A stretch of 64,000 bases of DNA from Mycolicibacillus koreensis. Its GTDB lineage: Bacteria > Actinomycetota > Actinomycetes > Mycobacteriales > Mycobacteriaceae. This document shows, one piece after another, positions 28,752-40,967 of this stretch. The notes beneath the pieces were generated by a model. It saw only the letters and a program-made list of their open reading frames with translations. It was not told where the DNA came from and ran no database searches. A program made the translations under genes and the position numbers. The stretch is from assembly GCF_002104795.1 (NCBI RefSeq), contig NZ_NCXO01000001.1, positions 155,576-219,575 on the forward strand, given 5' to 3'. The first letter of the stretch is position 1; every line of letters begins with the position of its first letter.

Positions 28752-30148
28752 CCGCCGACCCGCACGCTGCCCTCACCGCCGGCAGTTGGGGCGTGCTGCT
28801 CAATCGGCGCCACCTGGGCACGGTCACCCTGCTGGCCGGGGCGGTCGGCCTGTATGCCACCAACGAGTTCCTGACGATGAGTCTGCTGCCGGACACCGTC
28901 GCCGAGATCGGCGGCCAGCGGCTCTACGCCTGGGTGACCACGCTGTACCTGGTCGGCTCGGTGGTGGCGGCCACCACCGTGTCGGCGGTGGTGCGCCGGG
29001 TGGGCCCGCGGTGGGCGTTTCTCGGCGGGCTCGCGGTGTTCGCGCTGGGCAGCGCGGTCTGCGCGATCGCCCCGGACATGGCGGTGCTGCTGGTGGGCCG
29101 CACCGTGCAGGGCAGCGCCGGGGGACTGCTGGCCGGACTGGGATACGCCCTGATCAACGTCGCGCTGCCACGGCCGCTGTGGACGCGGGCCTCGGCGGTC
29201 GTCTCGGCGATGTGGGGAGTGGCGACCCTCATCGGACCGGCGACCGGCGGGCTGTTCGCCCAATTCGGACTCTGGCGTTGGGCGTTCGCGGCGATGGTGG
29301 CGTTGGCCGCGGCGATGGCGGCACTGGTGCCGCTGGTGCTGCCCGCCGAGACCGCCGGCGGCACCGTGCCGAGCCTGCGGATCCCGATCCGGTCGCTGCT
29401 GCTCTTGGGCACCGCCGCGATGGCGATCAGCGTCGCCGAGGTGCCCCGGTCGACGGCCCCGACGGTGGCGCTGCTCGGCGTGGCCGTGGCGCTGGTGGTG
29501 GTGTTCGTCGCCGTCGATCGGCGCGGCGCCGTGGCGGTGCTGCCCCCGAGCACGTTCGCACCCGGCCCCCTGAAATGGGTGTATCTGACGATGGCGGCAC
29601 TGATGTGCACCGCCATGGTCGACATGTATGTCCCGCTGTTCGGGCAGCGCCTGGCCCAGTTGACCCCGGTGGCGGCCGGGTTCCTGGGCGCGACGCTGGC
29701 GGTGGGGTGGACGGTCAGTGAACTCCTCAGCGCCTCCCTGCGGAGCCGTCGGGCGATCATCGCGGTGGTGACCGTCGCCCCGCTGGTGATGGCGGCGGGC
29801 CTGGCGGTGGCGGCCGGCGCCCGCTCCACGGGCACCGCGACCGGGCTAGTGATGCTCTGGGTGGGCTCGCTGCTGGTGGCCGGCACCGGCATCGGGATGG
29901 CCTGGCCGCACCTGGCGGCCTGGGCGATGAGCGTGGTCACCGATCCCGCCGAGGGCGCGGTGGCGGCCGCCGCGATCAACACCGTGCAGTTGATCGCCGC
30001 CGCGTTCGGCGCCGGACTGGCCGGTGTCCTGGTCAACGCCGCCGACGGCAACGATGTGCTGGCGGCACGAGCGGTGTTCGCCGTCTTTGCCGCCGTGGCC
30101 CTGATCGGGGTGCTGGCGTCGACGCGGGCGAGCCGTGCCGGCGACTGA
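28748..30148 (+). CDS. MFS multidrug-efflux-type transporter
   Basis: A 466-residue major facilitator superfamily protein with 12-14 hydrophobic segments. The conserved motif between helices 2 and 3 is weak ([15 protein letters not shown]), and the early part, [21 protein letters not shown] with [17 protein letters not shown], matches actinobacterial drug-proton antiporters. The GTG overlaps the uvrB stop by four bases, so it is coupled to uvrB translation, as I recall for Rv1634. Substrate unknown. A strong hairpin follows 29 bases after the stop. Confidence 0.88.
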
Positions 30149-30176
30149 TCGTGGTGGCGCACATCACTTTCCGGGC

Positions 30177-30196
30177 GCCGACACGACGGTGTCGGC
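30177..30196 (+). terminator. GC-rich hairpin after the MFS gene
   Basis: GCCGACAC (30177-30184) and GTGTCGGC (30189-30196) form a perfect eight-pair stem around a four-base loop. There is no T-tract, which is common for mycobacterial terminators. The rest of the 203-base gap to the next gene holds only a TAATCT -10 at 30309. Confidence 0.55.
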
Positions 30197-30351
30197 AAGC
30201 TCACGCCGGTACTCCGAATTCGGCATCGTGGCCGCTCGCGGCCCTGCCCCCGGGCGACTGAATCCGAACTGTGTCGCCAATCGCACCCCCGAGTGCCGCC
30301 CGAGGCGCTAATCTCGCGGTGGCTTGGCTTCTCGACAACTGGAGGGCATGG

Positions 30352-30798
30352 ATGAGCGGCTATAAGACCGTCGTGGTCGGCACGGACGGCTCCGATTCTT
30401 CGCTACGAGCGGTGGACCGGGCCGGTGCCCTCGCGTCCGGGCCGGACGCGAAGCTGATCGTGACCACCGCCTACTTCCCGACAGCCGGGGACTCGCGGGC
30501 GGCGGACACCCTCGGCGCGGAGGGCTACAAGGTGTCCGGGAACGCCCCCGTCTACGACATCCTGCGGGAGGCAGAGGACCGCGCCCGCGCGGCCGGCGCC
30601 ACCAACATCGAACAGCGCCCGGTGGAGGGCGCCCCGGTCGACGCCCTGGTCGAACTCGCCGAGGCGACCAAGGCGGACCTGTTGGTGGTCGGCGACGTCG
30701 GGTTGAGCACCATCGCAGGGCGGCTGCTCGGATCGGTGCCGGCCAACGTGGCACGACGCGCCAAACTCGACGTGCTGATCGTTCACACGACCAGCTGA
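30352..30798 (+). CDS. Universal stress protein, cAMP-binding type (TB15.3-like)
   Basis: A 148-residue single-domain universal stress protein. It begins YKTVVVGTDGSDSSLRAVDRA, has ADLLVVGDVGLSTIAGRLLGSVPANVARRA with the nucleotide-binding G-2x-G-9x-G(S/N) pattern, and ends LDVLIVHTTS. The close M. tuberculosis relative Rv1636 binds cAMP more tightly than ATP, so a cAMP-buffering role is possible; two adenylyl cyclases lie in this window. ATG 30352 follows GGAGG by six bases. A TAATCT -10 is at 30309-30314. Confidence 0.94.
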   Translation: MSGYKTVVVGTDGSDSSLRAVDRAGALASGPDAKLIVTTAYFPTAGDSRAADTLGAEGYKVSGNAPVYDILREAEDRARAAGATNIEQRPVEGAPVDALVELAEATKADLLVVGDVGLSTIAGRLLGSVPANVARRAKLDVLIVHTTS

Positions 30799-30820
30799 CG
30801 GCTGCGCGGTCTACCAGCCG
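30799..30820. terminator. Hairpin between convergent genes
   Basis: CGGCTG (30799-30804) and CAGCCG (30815-30820) pair around a ten-base loop in which GGT and ACC can also pair. It spans the convergent ends of the stress-protein and metallo-hydrolase genes and could act in both directions. Confidence 0.4.
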
Positions 30821-31488
30821 CGGTCCCGCCACTCGCCGAGGTGGGGGCGTTCGGCGCCGAGTGTGGTGTCGTCACCATGACCGGGGTAGACCACCGTGGA
30901 GTCCGGGTAGACGTCGAACAGCTGCGTCTGCACGTCGGTGAGCAGCTGGGTGAATGCACCCGGCTCCCACGTCTTTCCCACCCCGCCTGGGAACAGGCAG
31001 TCGCCGGTGAACAGCTGCGTGACCCCGCCGACGGCGGGCCCGCTCACCGCCAGCGCCACCGACCCCGGGGTGTGCCCGCGCAGGTGGATCACGTCGAACA
31101 CCAGCTCCCCGACGGTGATCCTGTCGCCGTCGGCGAGGAAGTGGTCGGGCGTGACCGGCAACGGCTCGGCGTCGATCTGGTGCGCCGCGGTGGGCGCCCC
31201 GGTCGCCTGGGCGAGAGCCTCCAGCGCCTGCCAGTGGTCGAAATGCTGGTGGGTGGTGACGATCAGCGCGACCGTCGGGGCGTGCTCGGCGACCAGCTGC
31301 CCGAGGAACTCCGCATCGTTGGCCGCGTCGATGAGCAGCGTCTTGCCGGTCGCGGTGCAGGTCACCAGGTAGGCGTTGTTGTCCATCGGGCCGACCGACG
31401 CCTTGATGATCGTGGCGCCGGGCAGCACCCGGCGCGCCGCGGTGCCGGGCTCGACATGGCCGGTGTAGGTGTCGTCGACAACGGTCAT
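30811..31488 (-). CDS. Metallo-beta-lactamase-fold hydrolase (glyoxalase II-like)
   Basis: A 225-residue hydrolase. The zinc-binding signature is VTTHQHFDHWQALEALA (HxHxDH), with later ligands His in LRGHTPGSVAL, Asp in FTGDCLFPGGVGK and His in VYPGHGDDTTLG. The overall layout is that of glyoxalase II-like thioester hydrolases. The ATG at 31488 has AGGAGG upstream. It is divergent from uvrA across a 113-base gap and convergent with the stress-protein gene. Substrate is not known; likely Rv1637c counterpart, by memory. Confidence 0.88.
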   Translation of the reverse strand: MTVVDDTYTGHVEPGTAARRVLPGATIIKASVGPMDNNAYLVTCTATGKTLLIDAANDAEFLGQLVAEHAPTVALIVTTHQHFDHWQALEALAQATGAPTAAHQIDAEPLPVTPDHFLADGDRITVGELVFDVIHLRGHTPGSVALAVSGPAVGGVTQLFTGDCLFPGGVGKTWEPGAFTQLLTDVQTQLFDVYPDSTVVYPGHGDDTTLGAERPHLGEWRDRGW

Positions 31489-31519
31489 GGACGGCCTCCT
31501 CCTGGTCGGTTGCCGGTGC

Positions 31520-31535
31520 GCGCCGACATCGGCGC
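31520..31535. repeat. Palindrome between the hydrolase gene and uvrA
   Basis: GCGCCGA (31520-31526) and TCGGCGC (31529-31535) form perfect seven-base arms around two bases, the geometry of a dimeric repressor site. It lies just downstream of a TAACCT element on the minus strand (about 31556-31551) that may drive the hydrolase gene. Confidence 0.35.
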
Positions 31536-31588
31536 ACACCCTGACCGCCAGGTTACTGGCCGCCACCGGGGATGTCGGGGCCTCCGCA

Positions 31589-31601
31589 TAGCATGGGACC
31601 G
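31589..31601 (+). promoter_or_regulatory. Leaderless-type -10 for uvrA
   Basis: TAGCAT at 31589-31594 ends seven bases before the uvrA ATG at 31602. No ribosome-binding site is visible. Confidence 0.4.
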
Positions 31602-34517
31602 ATGGCTGATCAGCTGATCATCAAGGGCGCCCGCGAACACAACCTGCGCGGCGTCGACCTTGAGCTTCCCCGCGACGCCCTGATCGTGTTCACCGGGCTG
31701 TCCGGCTCGGGCAAGTCGTCGCTGGCGTTCGACACGATCTTCGCCGAGGGGCAGCGCCGCTACGTCGAGTCGCTGTCGGCGTATGCCCGCCAGTTCCTCG
31801 GCCAGATGGACAAACCCGACGTCGACTTCATCGAGGGTCTGTCCCCGGCGGTCTCGATCGACCAGAAGTCCACCAACCGCAACCCCCGCTCGACGGTCGG
31901 CACCATCACCGAGGTCTCCGACTACCTGCGGTTGCTCTATGCCCGTGCCGGCACCCCGCACTGCCCGGTCTGCGGGGAGCGGATCGCGCGTCAGACCCCG
32001 CAGCAGATCGTCGACCAGGTGCTCGCGATGCCCGAGGGTGCGCGGTTCCAGGTTCTCGCCCCGGTGGTGCGCACCCGCAAGGGCGAATTCCTCGACCTGT
32101 TCGACAAGCTCAACGGTCAGGGGTTCAGCCGGATCCGCGTCGACGGGGTGGTGCACTCGCTGACCGACCCGCCGAAGCTGAAGAAACAGGAGAAACACGA
32201 CATCGAGGTGGTGGTGGACCGCCTCACCGTCAAACCCTCCGCCAAGCAGCGGCTCACCGAGTCGGTGGAGACCGCGCTGGGGCTCGCCGACGGGATCGTG
32301 GTGCTCGACTTCGTCGACCGCGACGAGAACGACGCCGATCGCGAGCAGCGGTTCTCCGAGAAGCTGGCCTGCCCCAACGGCCACCCCCTGGCGGTCGACG
32401 ACCTCGAACCGCGGTCGTTCTCGTTCAACTCGCCCTACGGGGCGTGCCCGGAGTGCGCCGGGCTGGGCATCCGCAAGGAGGTCGACCCGGAACTGGTGGT
32501 GCCCGACCCGGACCGCACCCTGGCCGAGGGCGCGGTGGCCCCGTGGTCGATGGGCCACAGCGCCAAATACTTCACCAAGCTGCTGGCCAGCCTCGGGGAG
32601 GCGATGGGCTTCGATGTCGACACCCCGTGGCGCAAACTGCCGGCCAAGGCCCGCAAGGCCATCCTCAACGGCGCCGACGAGCAGGTCCATGTGCGGTTCC
32701 GAAACCGCTATGGCCGCACCCGCTCCTACTACACCGAGTTCGAAGGGGTGCTGGCGTTCCTGCAACGCAAGATCGAGCAGACCGAGTCGGACCTGATGAA
32801 GGAACGCTACGAGGGCTTCATGCGCGACGTTCCCTGCCCGGTCTGCGACGGCAGCCGTCTCAAACCGGAGATCCTGGCGGTGACGTTGACCGCCGGTGAT
32901 CTCGGCGCGAAGTCGATCGCGGAGGTCTCCGAACTGTCGATCGCGGACTGCGCGACGTTCCTGGGTGCGCTCACCCTGGGCTCCCGCGAGCAGGCCATCG
33001 CCGGTCAGGTGCTCAAAGAGGTGCAGTTCCGGCTGGGTTTTCTGCTCGATGTGGGGCTGGAGTACCTGTCGCTGGCGCGGGCGGCCGCCACCCTCTCGGG
33101 CGGGGAGGCCCAGCGGATCCGGCTGGCCACCCAGATCGGCTCCGGTCTGGTCGGGGTGCTCTACGTGCTCGACGAGCCGTCGATCGGCCTGCACCAGCGC
33201 GACAACCGCCGGCTCATCGAAACCCTCACCCGGCTAAGGGATCTGGGCAACACTCTGATCGTCGTCGAACACGACCTGGACACGATCGCCGCGGCCGACT
33301 GGATCGTCGACATCGGTCCGGCCGCCGGCGAGCACGGCGGGAAGATCGTGCACTCGGGTCCCTACGCCGATCTGGTGGCCAACCCCGACTCGATCACCGG
33401 GGCGTATCTGTCCGGCGCCCAACAGATTCCGGTTCCCGCCGTGCGAAGGCCGACCGATCCGCGCCGTCGGCTCACCGTGGTCGGCGCCCGCGAACACAAC
33501 CTGCGCGACATCGATGTGGCGTTCCCGCTGGGTGTTCTCACCGCGGTCACCGGGGTCTCCGGGTCCGGGAAGTCGACGTTGGTCAACGACATCCTGGCGG
33601 CGGTGCTGGCCAACAGGCTCAACGCCGCGCGTCAGGTGCCCGGCCGGCACACCCGGGTCACCGGCCTGGAGCATGTCGACAAGTTGGTGCGCGTCGACCA
33701 GTCACCGATCGGACGCACCCCGCGGTCCAACCCGGCCACCTATACCGGTGTGTTCGACAAGATCCGGGCGTTGTTCGCGGCCACAACCGAGGCGAAGGTG
33801 CGCGGCTACCAGCCGGGACGGTTCTCGTTCAACGTCAAGGGTGGCCGCTGCGAGGCCTGCACCGGCGACGGCACCTTGAAGATCGAGATGAACTTCCTGC
33901 CCGACGTCTACGTGCCGTGCGAGGTCTGCCACGGGGCCCGCTACAACCGGGAAACCCTCGAGGTGCACTACAAGGGCCGCACCATCGCCGAGGTGCTCGA
34001 CATGTCGATCGAGGAGGCGACGGAGTTCTTCGAGCCGATCACCAGCATCCACCGCTATCTGAAGACCCTCGTCGAGGTGGGGCTGGGGTATGTGCGCCTC
34101 GGCCAGCCCGCCCCGACGCTCTCCGGCGGGGAGGCCCAGCGGGTGAAGCTCGCCAGCGAACTGCAGAAACGCTCCACCGGGCGCACCGTCTACATTCTGG
34201 ACGAGCCGACCACGGGCCTGCACTTCGATGACATCCGCAAACTGCTGGCGGTGATCAACGGCCTGGTCGACAAGGGCAACACGGTGATCGTCATCGAACA
34301 CAACCTGGACGTGATCAAAACCGCCGACTGGATCATCGACCTGGGCCCCGAGGGCGGCGCCGGCGGCGGCACCGTGGTCGCCGAGGGCACCCCCGAGGAG
34401 GTGGCCGCGACCGCCGGCAGCTACACCGGGCGCTACCTCGCCGAGACGTTGGAGCCACCCGCTCCCGCGCCGGCCCGCCGCACGGCGGGCAAGCGGCGCC
34501 GCAAGGTCAGCGCCTGA
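31602..34517 (+). CDS. uvrA: Excinuclease ABC subunit A
   Basis: UvrA, the damage-sensing ATPase dimer that loads UvrB, 971 residues. Two ABC modules are visible: Walker [10 protein letters not shown] (about 32-40) and GVSGSGKST (about 655), signatures [19 protein letters not shown] and [19 protein letters not shown], Walker [15 protein letters not shown] and [13 protein letters not shown]. Zinc-module cysteine pairs appear at [31 protein letters not shown] and CEVCHGAR. The ATG at 31602 ([15 protein letters not shown]) matches the family. Its end overlaps the convergent DUF6653 gene by 11 bases. Confidence 0.98.
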   Translation: MADQLIIKGAREHNLRGVDLELPRDALIVFTGLSGSGKSSLAFDTIFAEGQRRYVESLSAYARQFLGQMDKPDVDFIEGLSPAVSIDQKSTNRNPRSTVGTITEVSDYLRLLYARAGTPHCPVCGERIARQTPQQIVDQVLAMPEGARFQVLAPVVRTRKGEFLDLFDKLNGQGFSRIRVDGVVHSLTDPPKLKKQEKHDIEVVVDRLTVKPSAKQRLTESVETALGLADGIVVLDFVDRDENDADREQRFSEKLACPNGHPLAVDDLEPRSFSFNSPYGACPECAGLGIRKEVDPELVVPDPDRTLAEGAVAPWSMGHSAKYFTKLLASLGEAMGFDVDTPWRKLPAKARKAILNGADEQVHVRFRNRYGRTRSYYTEFEGVLAFLQRKIEQTESDLMKERYEGFMRDVPCPVCDGSRLKPEILAVTLTAGDLGAKSIAEVSELSIADCATFLGALTLGSREQAIAGQVLKEVQFRLGFLLDVGLEYLSLARAAATLSGGEAQRIRLATQIGSGLVGVLYVLDEPSIGLHQRDNRRLIETLTRLRDLGNTLIVVEHDLDTIAAADWIVDIGPAAGEHGGKIVHSGPYADLVANPDSITGAYLSGAQQIPVPAVRRPTDPRRRLTVVGAREHNLRDIDVAFPLGVLTAVTGVSGSGKSTLVNDILAAVLANRLNAARQVPGRHTRVTGLEHVDKLVRVDQSPIGRTPRSNPATYTGVFDKIRALFAATTEAKVRGYQPGRFSFNVKGGRCEACTGDGTLKIEMNFLPDVYVPCEVCHGARYNRETLEVHYKGRTIAEVLDMSIEEATEFFEPITSIHRYLKTLVEVGLGYVRLGQPAPTLSGGEAQRVKLASELQKRSTGRTVYILDEPTTGLHFDDIRKLLAVINGLVDKGNTVIVIEHNLDVIKTADWIIDLGPEGGAGGGTVVAEGTPEEVAATAGSYTGRYLAETLEPPAPAPARRTAGKRRRKVSA

Positions 34518-34965
34518 GCGCCGGCGGCGCCCCGTGGCCCGCCTGGTCGTGGTAGCGCACCATCAACGCCCAGTAGCCCAGGGTCACCGCCATCGCCGTC
34601 GCGGTCGCGCCCAGCATCGCGCGCGGACGCCGGCGCCGGGCGGCCAGCAGCGCCACCCCCAACGCGAGACTCGCGACAGCATTGAGCGCCAGCGCGGCGT
34701 CGCGGGGCCGGTCGACGATCCACTGCTCCTCGCCGAGCATCGCCCGTGTCGACCACGCCGACGTGTCGCGCGGCGGGGCGAACAGCACCGGGTTGACCGC
34801 GAACCACAGCGCCACCGGCGCAGCGTGACGCCAGCGGCGCGTCCACACCGGGACCAGCAGCAACGGCGTCGAGGCCCAGCGGCTCCAGGCGCTGCGCGGG
34901 TTGGCGTGCCGGGCGAACACGGCGCGACGCCACCGCGCCGGCCGACTCACCGCCGGTCCGGTCAC
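34507..34965 (-). CDS. DUF6653-like small membrane protein
   Basis: A 152-residue membrane protein with three or four hydrophobic segments. The N-terminal motif [15 protein letters not shown], then [23 protein letters not shown], fits what I know as DUF6653; function unknown. Several arginine-rich loops suggest a cytoplasmic orientation for parts. The GTG at 34965 overlaps the stop of the DUF1844 gene by four bases, so the two are coupled. Its end overlaps uvrA by 11 bases. Confidence 0.65.
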   Translation of the reverse strand: MTGPAVSRPARWRRAVFARHANPRSAWSRWASTPLLLVPVWTRRWRHAAPVALWFAVNPVLFAPPRDTSAWSTRAMLGEEQWIVDRPRDAALALNAVASLALGVALLAARRRRPRAMLGATATAMAVTLGYWALMVRYHDQAGHGAPPALRR

Positions 34966-35321
34966 CCGAACAGGCCGGTGAACCGTTCGCCGGGTCCCTG
35001 ACCCATCGGGTCGGGGAAGGCGCTGGTCTCGCGGAATGCCGCCTGCAGGCTGGCCAGCCCGTCGCGCAGCGGGTCGGCGTGAATACCCAGGTACTCACCG
35101 CTGGCGGTGACCAGCCCGGCCAGCGCGGTGATCAGCCGGCGCGCCTCGTCGAGGTCACGACGCGCACTGGTGTCCGGATCGGGATCGGAGAGACCCAGGT
35201 TCTCCGCGGCCGCGCTCATCAGCATCACCGCGCAGCGGGTGATCACCTCCACCGCGGGAATGTCGGCGAGATCGCGGACCTGCTCGTCGGGGTCCGCCGC
35301 GCGGTTCGGGGAATCGTTCAT
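34962..35321 (-). CDS. DUF1844-family protein
   Basis: A 119-residue acidic, mostly helical protein of the DUF1844 type: [32 protein letters not shown], then [24 protein letters not shown]. Function unknown; the gene is often found next to infC in actinobacteria. The ATG at 35321 is only a few bases from the predicted infC -10 on the other strand, so the two promoters overlap or compete. Confidence 0.78.
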   Translation of the reverse strand: MNDSPNRAADPDEQVRDLADIPAVEVITRCAVMLMSAAAENLGLSDPDPDTSARRDLDEARRLITALAGLVTASGEYLGIHADPLRDGLASLQAAFRETSAFPDPMGQGPGERFTGLFG

Positions 35322-35333
35322 GGCTGCTAGACT
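35305..35333 (+). promoter_or_regulatory. Probable infC operon promoter
   Basis: TAGACT (35328-35333) lies 17 bases after a weak TTCGGG (35305-35310). The predicted transcript would start near 35340 and carry a leader of about 250 bases. Confidence 0.45.
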
Positions 35334-35339
35334 GGCATG

Positions 35340-35590
35340 CGCGACCGTCCCGGTGCACACCGGGGACAGCAAGTGGAGTCCCACTCCCACCGTTGGCCGT
35401 CGCGGCACAACGGTCCGGTCACGAGCATCCACCGATGCTCGTTCCGCGCGACGCGCGGGCACCGCCGAGCTATGGTCGGCGGCGCGATCGGTCGGCAACG
35501 GGCCCTGCTTTGTGCAGGGCTTTTCTGCTGACGGGGGTGGTTCTCCGTGCCTGCTGGGTTGCCAGGAGCACGACTACCCAGGGAGGCCCC
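35340..35590 (+). promoter_or_regulatory. Structured leader of the infC-rpmI-rplT operon
   Basis: A 250-base untranslated leader with perfect seven-pair hairpins at 35349-35364 (CCCGGTG/CACCGGG), 35422-35441 (CGAGCAT/ATGCTCG) and 35462-35482 (CCGCCGA/TCGGCGG), followed by a terminator-like hairpin at 35502-35524. Beyond the terminator, a CCTGC at about 35551 could pair with the terminator's GCAGG arm as an alternative fold. The layout is that of a ribosomal-protein or IF3 autoregulated attenuator, such as the L20 leader of Firmicutes; the sequence itself is not one I recognise. Confidence 0.6.
35502..35524 (+). terminator. Intrinsic terminator (attenuator) upstream of infC
   Basis: GCCCTGC (35502-35508), a five-base loop, GCAGGGC (35514-35520) and then TTTT: a textbook rho-independent terminator located 67 bases before infC inside its own leader. 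T-tracts are rare after hairpins in this genome, which makes it stand out. Confidence 0.7.
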
Positions 35591-36175
<585 letters not shown>

Positions 36176-36205
36176 GCCCCGACCAGACAGAAACTGAGGT
36201 CCGAT

Positions 36206-36400
36206 ATGCCCAAGGCGAAGTCCCACAGCGGCGCCTCGAAGCGGTTCCGCCGCACCGGCACCGGCAAGATCGTGCGCCAGCAGGCCAACCGTCGCCACCT
36301 GCTGGAGCACAAGCCGTCCAAGCGCACCCGCCGTCTCGACGGCCGCACCGACGTCGCGCCCAGCGACACCGCGCGCGTGAAGAAGATGCTGAACGGCTGA
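36206..36400 (+). CDS. rpmI: 50S ribosomal protein L35
   Basis: A 64-residue basic protein, normal L35 length, beginning [20 protein letters not shown] and containing [16 protein letters not shown]. It lies 30 bases after infC and 74 before rplT, the standard operon order. Confidence 0.98.
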   Translation: MPKAKSHSGASKRFRRTGTGKIVRQQANRRHLLEHKPSKRTRRLDGRTDVAPSDTARVKKMLNG

Positions 36401-36474
36401 GCGGTCCGTCCGCCCCGCCGAACCAGCGGTCTTTAGCCCTCCGAGTCGATCGTCAGAAGAACAGGAACACCTTT

Positions 36475-36864
36475 ATGGCACGCGTGAAACGGGCCGTCAA
36501 CGCCCAGAAGAAGCGGCGCAGCATCCTCAAGGCCTCCAAGGGGTACCGGGGTCAGCGTTCCCGGCTGTACCGCAAGGCCAAGGAGCAGCAGCTGCACTCG
36601 CTGACCTACGCCTACCGGGACCGTCGTGCCCGCAAGGGCGAGTTCCGCAAGCTGTGGATCTCGCGGATCAACGCCGCCGCCCGCGCCAACGACATCACCT
36701 ACAACCGCCTCATCCAGGGCCTCAAGGCCGCCGGCGTCGAGGTGGACCGCAAGAACCTCGCCGAGATCGCCGTCAGTGACCCGGCGGCGTTCACCGCGCT
36801 GGTCGAGGTGGCCCGCGCCGCACTGCCGGCCGACGTCAACGCACCGTCGGGCGAGGCCGCCTGA
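36475..36864 (+). CDS. rplT: 50S ribosomal protein L20
   Basis: A 129-residue L20, which binds 23S rRNA early in assembly and, in several bacteria, represses its own operon through the leader. Family features: [40 protein letters not shown], and the globular C-terminal half ([18 protein letters not shown]). The ATG follows CAGAAGAACAGGAAC with a weak AGGA. If the leader before infC is an attenuator, L20 or IF-3 is the natural effector. Confidence 0.98.
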   Translation: MARVKRAVNAQKKRRSILKASKGYRGQRSRLYRKAKEQQLHSLTYAYRDRRARKGEFRKLWISRINAAARANDITYNRLIQGLKAAGVEVDRKNLAEIAVSDPAAFTALVEVARAALPADVNAPSGEAA

Positions 36865-36893
36865 GCGAGGTTCTCGGCCACCGCGCGGCCCGA

Positions 36894-37646
36894 GTGGCCG
36901 CGGCGGTGAAACTGCACCGCACGGCCCACCGGGCCCGCACCCGGCGGTTCCTCGCCGAGGGGGCGAACCTGGTGTCCGCGGCCGCCGCCCGCGACCTGGT
37001 GGTCGAGGTGTTCGTCACCGAGGCGGCCGCCGCACGGCACCGCGGCCTGCTGGGCGGGCTCACCGCCCCGGTCCACCGGGTCACCGACCGGGCGGCGGCG
37101 ACCCTGTCGGACACCGTCACACCGGCCGGACTGGTCGCGGTATGCACGCTGCCGGGCACCGATCTGGCCGGCGTCATCGCCGCACAGCCGCGCCGGGTGG
37201 TCATCGCCGTCGGCGTGGGCGAGCCGGGCAACGCCGGCACCCTGATCCGGCTGGCCGATGCGCTCGGCGCTGACGCGGTGGTGCTCACCGGCCACAGCGT
37301 CGACGCGTTCAACGGAAAATGCCTACGCGCCTCGGCGGGCAGTATTTTCGCGCTGCCGGTGGTGACCGATCCCGACACCGAGGCGGTGCTGTCGGCTGTG
37401 CGCACCGCCGGCCTGCAACTGCTGGCCACCACCCCCGAGGGGGAACTGGATCTCGCTGGGGCCGGTCCGGTGCTTGCCCGCCCCAGCGCCTGGCTGTTCG
37501 GGGCCGAAGCGCACGGGCTGCCCGCCGATGTCGCCGCCGCAGCCACCCACCGGGTGCGCATCGAGATGACCGGCACCGCGGAGAGTCTCAACGTCGCTGC
37601 GGCCGCGGCGATCTGCCTCTACCAGAGCGCTCAGGCGCAGCGCTGA
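36894..37646 (+). CDS. tsnR: TrmH/SpoU-family 23S rRNA 2'-O-methyltransferase
   Basis: A 250-residue RNA ribose methyltransferase with the SPOUT knot. Motifs: GEPGNAGTLIRLADALGADA, CLRASAGSIFALPVV, LFGAEAHGLP and ESLNVAAAAAICLYQ, with the N-terminal substrate-binding domain HRARTRRFLAEGANLV. The N-terminus probably starts earlier: in-frame codons for [11 protein letters not shown] precede the GTG at 36894, beginning with a CTG at 36861 that overlaps the rplT stop, so a coupled CTG start is plausible. Related enzymes include thiostrepton-resistance methylases; the target here is not shown. Confidence 0.9.
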   Translation: MAAAVKLHRTAHRARTRRFLAEGANLVSAAAARDLVVEVFVTEAAAARHRGLLGGLTAPVHRVTDRAAATLSDTVTPAGLVAVCTLPGTDLAGVIAAQPRRVVIAVGVGEPGNAGTLIRLADALGADAVVLTGHSVDAFNGKCLRASAGSIFALPVVTDPDTEAVLSAVRTAGLQLLATTPEGELDLAGAGPVLARPSAWLFGAEAHGLPADVAAAATHRVRIEMTGTAESLNVAAAAAICLYQSAQAQR

Positions 37647-37672
37647 GCCCGGATCGTTCAGGCGACCCGGGC
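37647..37672. terminator. Inverted repeat between convergent genes
   Basis: GCCCGG (37647-37652) and CCGGGC (37667-37672) flank 14 bases across the convergent ends of the methyltransferase and DUF2236 genes. It is a weak bidirectional terminator candidate. Confidence 0.35.
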
Positions 37673-38761
37673 GCGGCCCAGACCGCCGGCCAGGCCGCCG
37701 GCGAGCGAGAAGGTGCCGTGCACCAGTGACCCGGCCCGCTCCAACAGCGCCCGCGCCGGCGAAGCGCCCGGGGGAACGTAGTGCATACCGTTGTCGCGGC
37801 GGTCCTTCGGCGGACCCGTGAACCAGGGAGCCTCCACCAGCGGGGCGTCCTCGTCGACGGGTTTGCCCTGCTCGCGACTGTGTTCGCGACGGTAGCCGGC
37901 CAGTGCGCGCGGGTGCAGGCGCACCTCGTCGGGCACGAACGCGAACATGATCTGTACCGCCTTGCCGAACAGCCGGAACAGGATCTCATCGCCGTCGTTC
38001 CACTGCAGACCGGCTTTCTCGCGCACCACCGGCTCGAACAATCCGGTGGCGATCCAGCGCTGCGCGGACAGCATCGGCTTGAACAACTGGCCCCACACCG
38101 CGTCGGGCACGAGCACGAACCACGGCTTGGGGATGCGCATGTTCAAGATCCCGTCGGCGGCCTTGGTGTACTCCAGCTCGTCGGCGCAGACCCGGTCCCA
38201 GTATTCGCAGAACCCCTCCCACGAGTCGGGCACCGGACGCATGCTCATTCCGTACTGCGCATACCACTGCACGTGCTCGTCGAAGAGTTGATGTTTCTGG
38301 GCCTCGGTCAGCCCGCCGCCGAAGTAGTCGGCCAGCTTGATCACCATCATGAAGAACGTCGCGTGCGCCCAGTAGAAGGTGGCCGGGTCCAGCGCGTGGT
38401 AGCGCCGCCCGGCGGAATCCACGCCCTTGATGTCGCGGTGCCAGTCCCGGATCATCGCCCCGGTCCGCCCGGCACGGTCACCGTCGTAGACGACACCCAT
38501 GATCGGGTAGACCGACCGGAACACCCGCTGCAGCGGTTCGCGCCACAGGCTCGAGTGATCTTCGACGCCGGCGCCGAGACCGGGGTACATGTTCTCGATC
38601 GCGCCGATCCACATGCCCATCATCCCGGTGCGGATGTCGCCGAAGTATTTCCAGGTCAACGAGTCGGGGCCGAGCGGTTCGACGGCCGGGCGCCGATCCG
38701 CGCCGACCGCGGTGACCGGCGTCGGGGCGGAGGTGGTGGATGTCGCCGATGGTGTGCTCAT
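37658..38761 (-). CDS. DUF2236 (MpaB/latex-clearing oxygenase-like) protein
   Basis: A 367-residue DUF2236 protein, a family that includes rubber oxygenase Lcp and the fungal MpaB oxygenase and binds heme b in characterised members. Typical pieces are MIRDWHRDIKG, GRRYHALDPATFYWAHATFF and WFVLVPDAVWGQLF; the histidines in these segments are the likely heme and active-site residues. There is no signal peptide from the ATG at 38761, which has a GGAAGGAG site upstream. A TetR-type operator sits inside its promoter. Substrate unknown. Confidence 0.82.
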   Translation of the reverse strand: MSTPSATSTTSAPTPVTAVGADRRPAVEPLGPDSLTWKYFGDIRTGMMGMWIGAIENMYPGLGAGVEDHSSLWREPLQRVFRSVYPIMGVVYDGDRAGRTGAMIRDWHRDIKGVDSAGRRYHALDPATFYWAHATFFMMVIKLADYFGGGLTEAQKHQLFDEHVQWYAQYGMSMRPVPDSWEGFCEYWDRVCADELEYTKAADGILNMRIPKPWFVLVPDAVWGQLFKPMLSAQRWIATGLFEPVVREKAGLQWNDGDEILFRLFGKAVQIMFAFVPDEVRLHPRALAGYRREHSREQGKPVDEDAPLVEAPWFTGPPKDRRDNGMHYVPPGASPARALLERAGSLVHGTFSLAGGLAGGLGRARVA

Positions 38762-38789
38762 GACGGGGCTCCTTCCCAGTGCTGCCCTC

Positions 38790-38818
38790 AAGATAATGCT
38801 GACAACGGGCGTTGTCTA
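38790..38818 (-). promoter_or_regulatory. Promoter of the DUF2236 gene with an embedded TetR-type operator
   Basis: On the minus strand TAGACA (38818-38813) and TATCTT (38795-38790) are 17 bases apart. The perfect palindrome GACAACG-GG-CGTTGTC (38801-38816) fills the spacer and overlaps the -35, ideal for repression. No regulator gene is adjacent. Confidence 0.65.
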
Positions 38819-38822
38819 TTAG

Positions 38823-40966
<2,144 letters not shown>

Positions 40967-40967
<1 letters not shown>

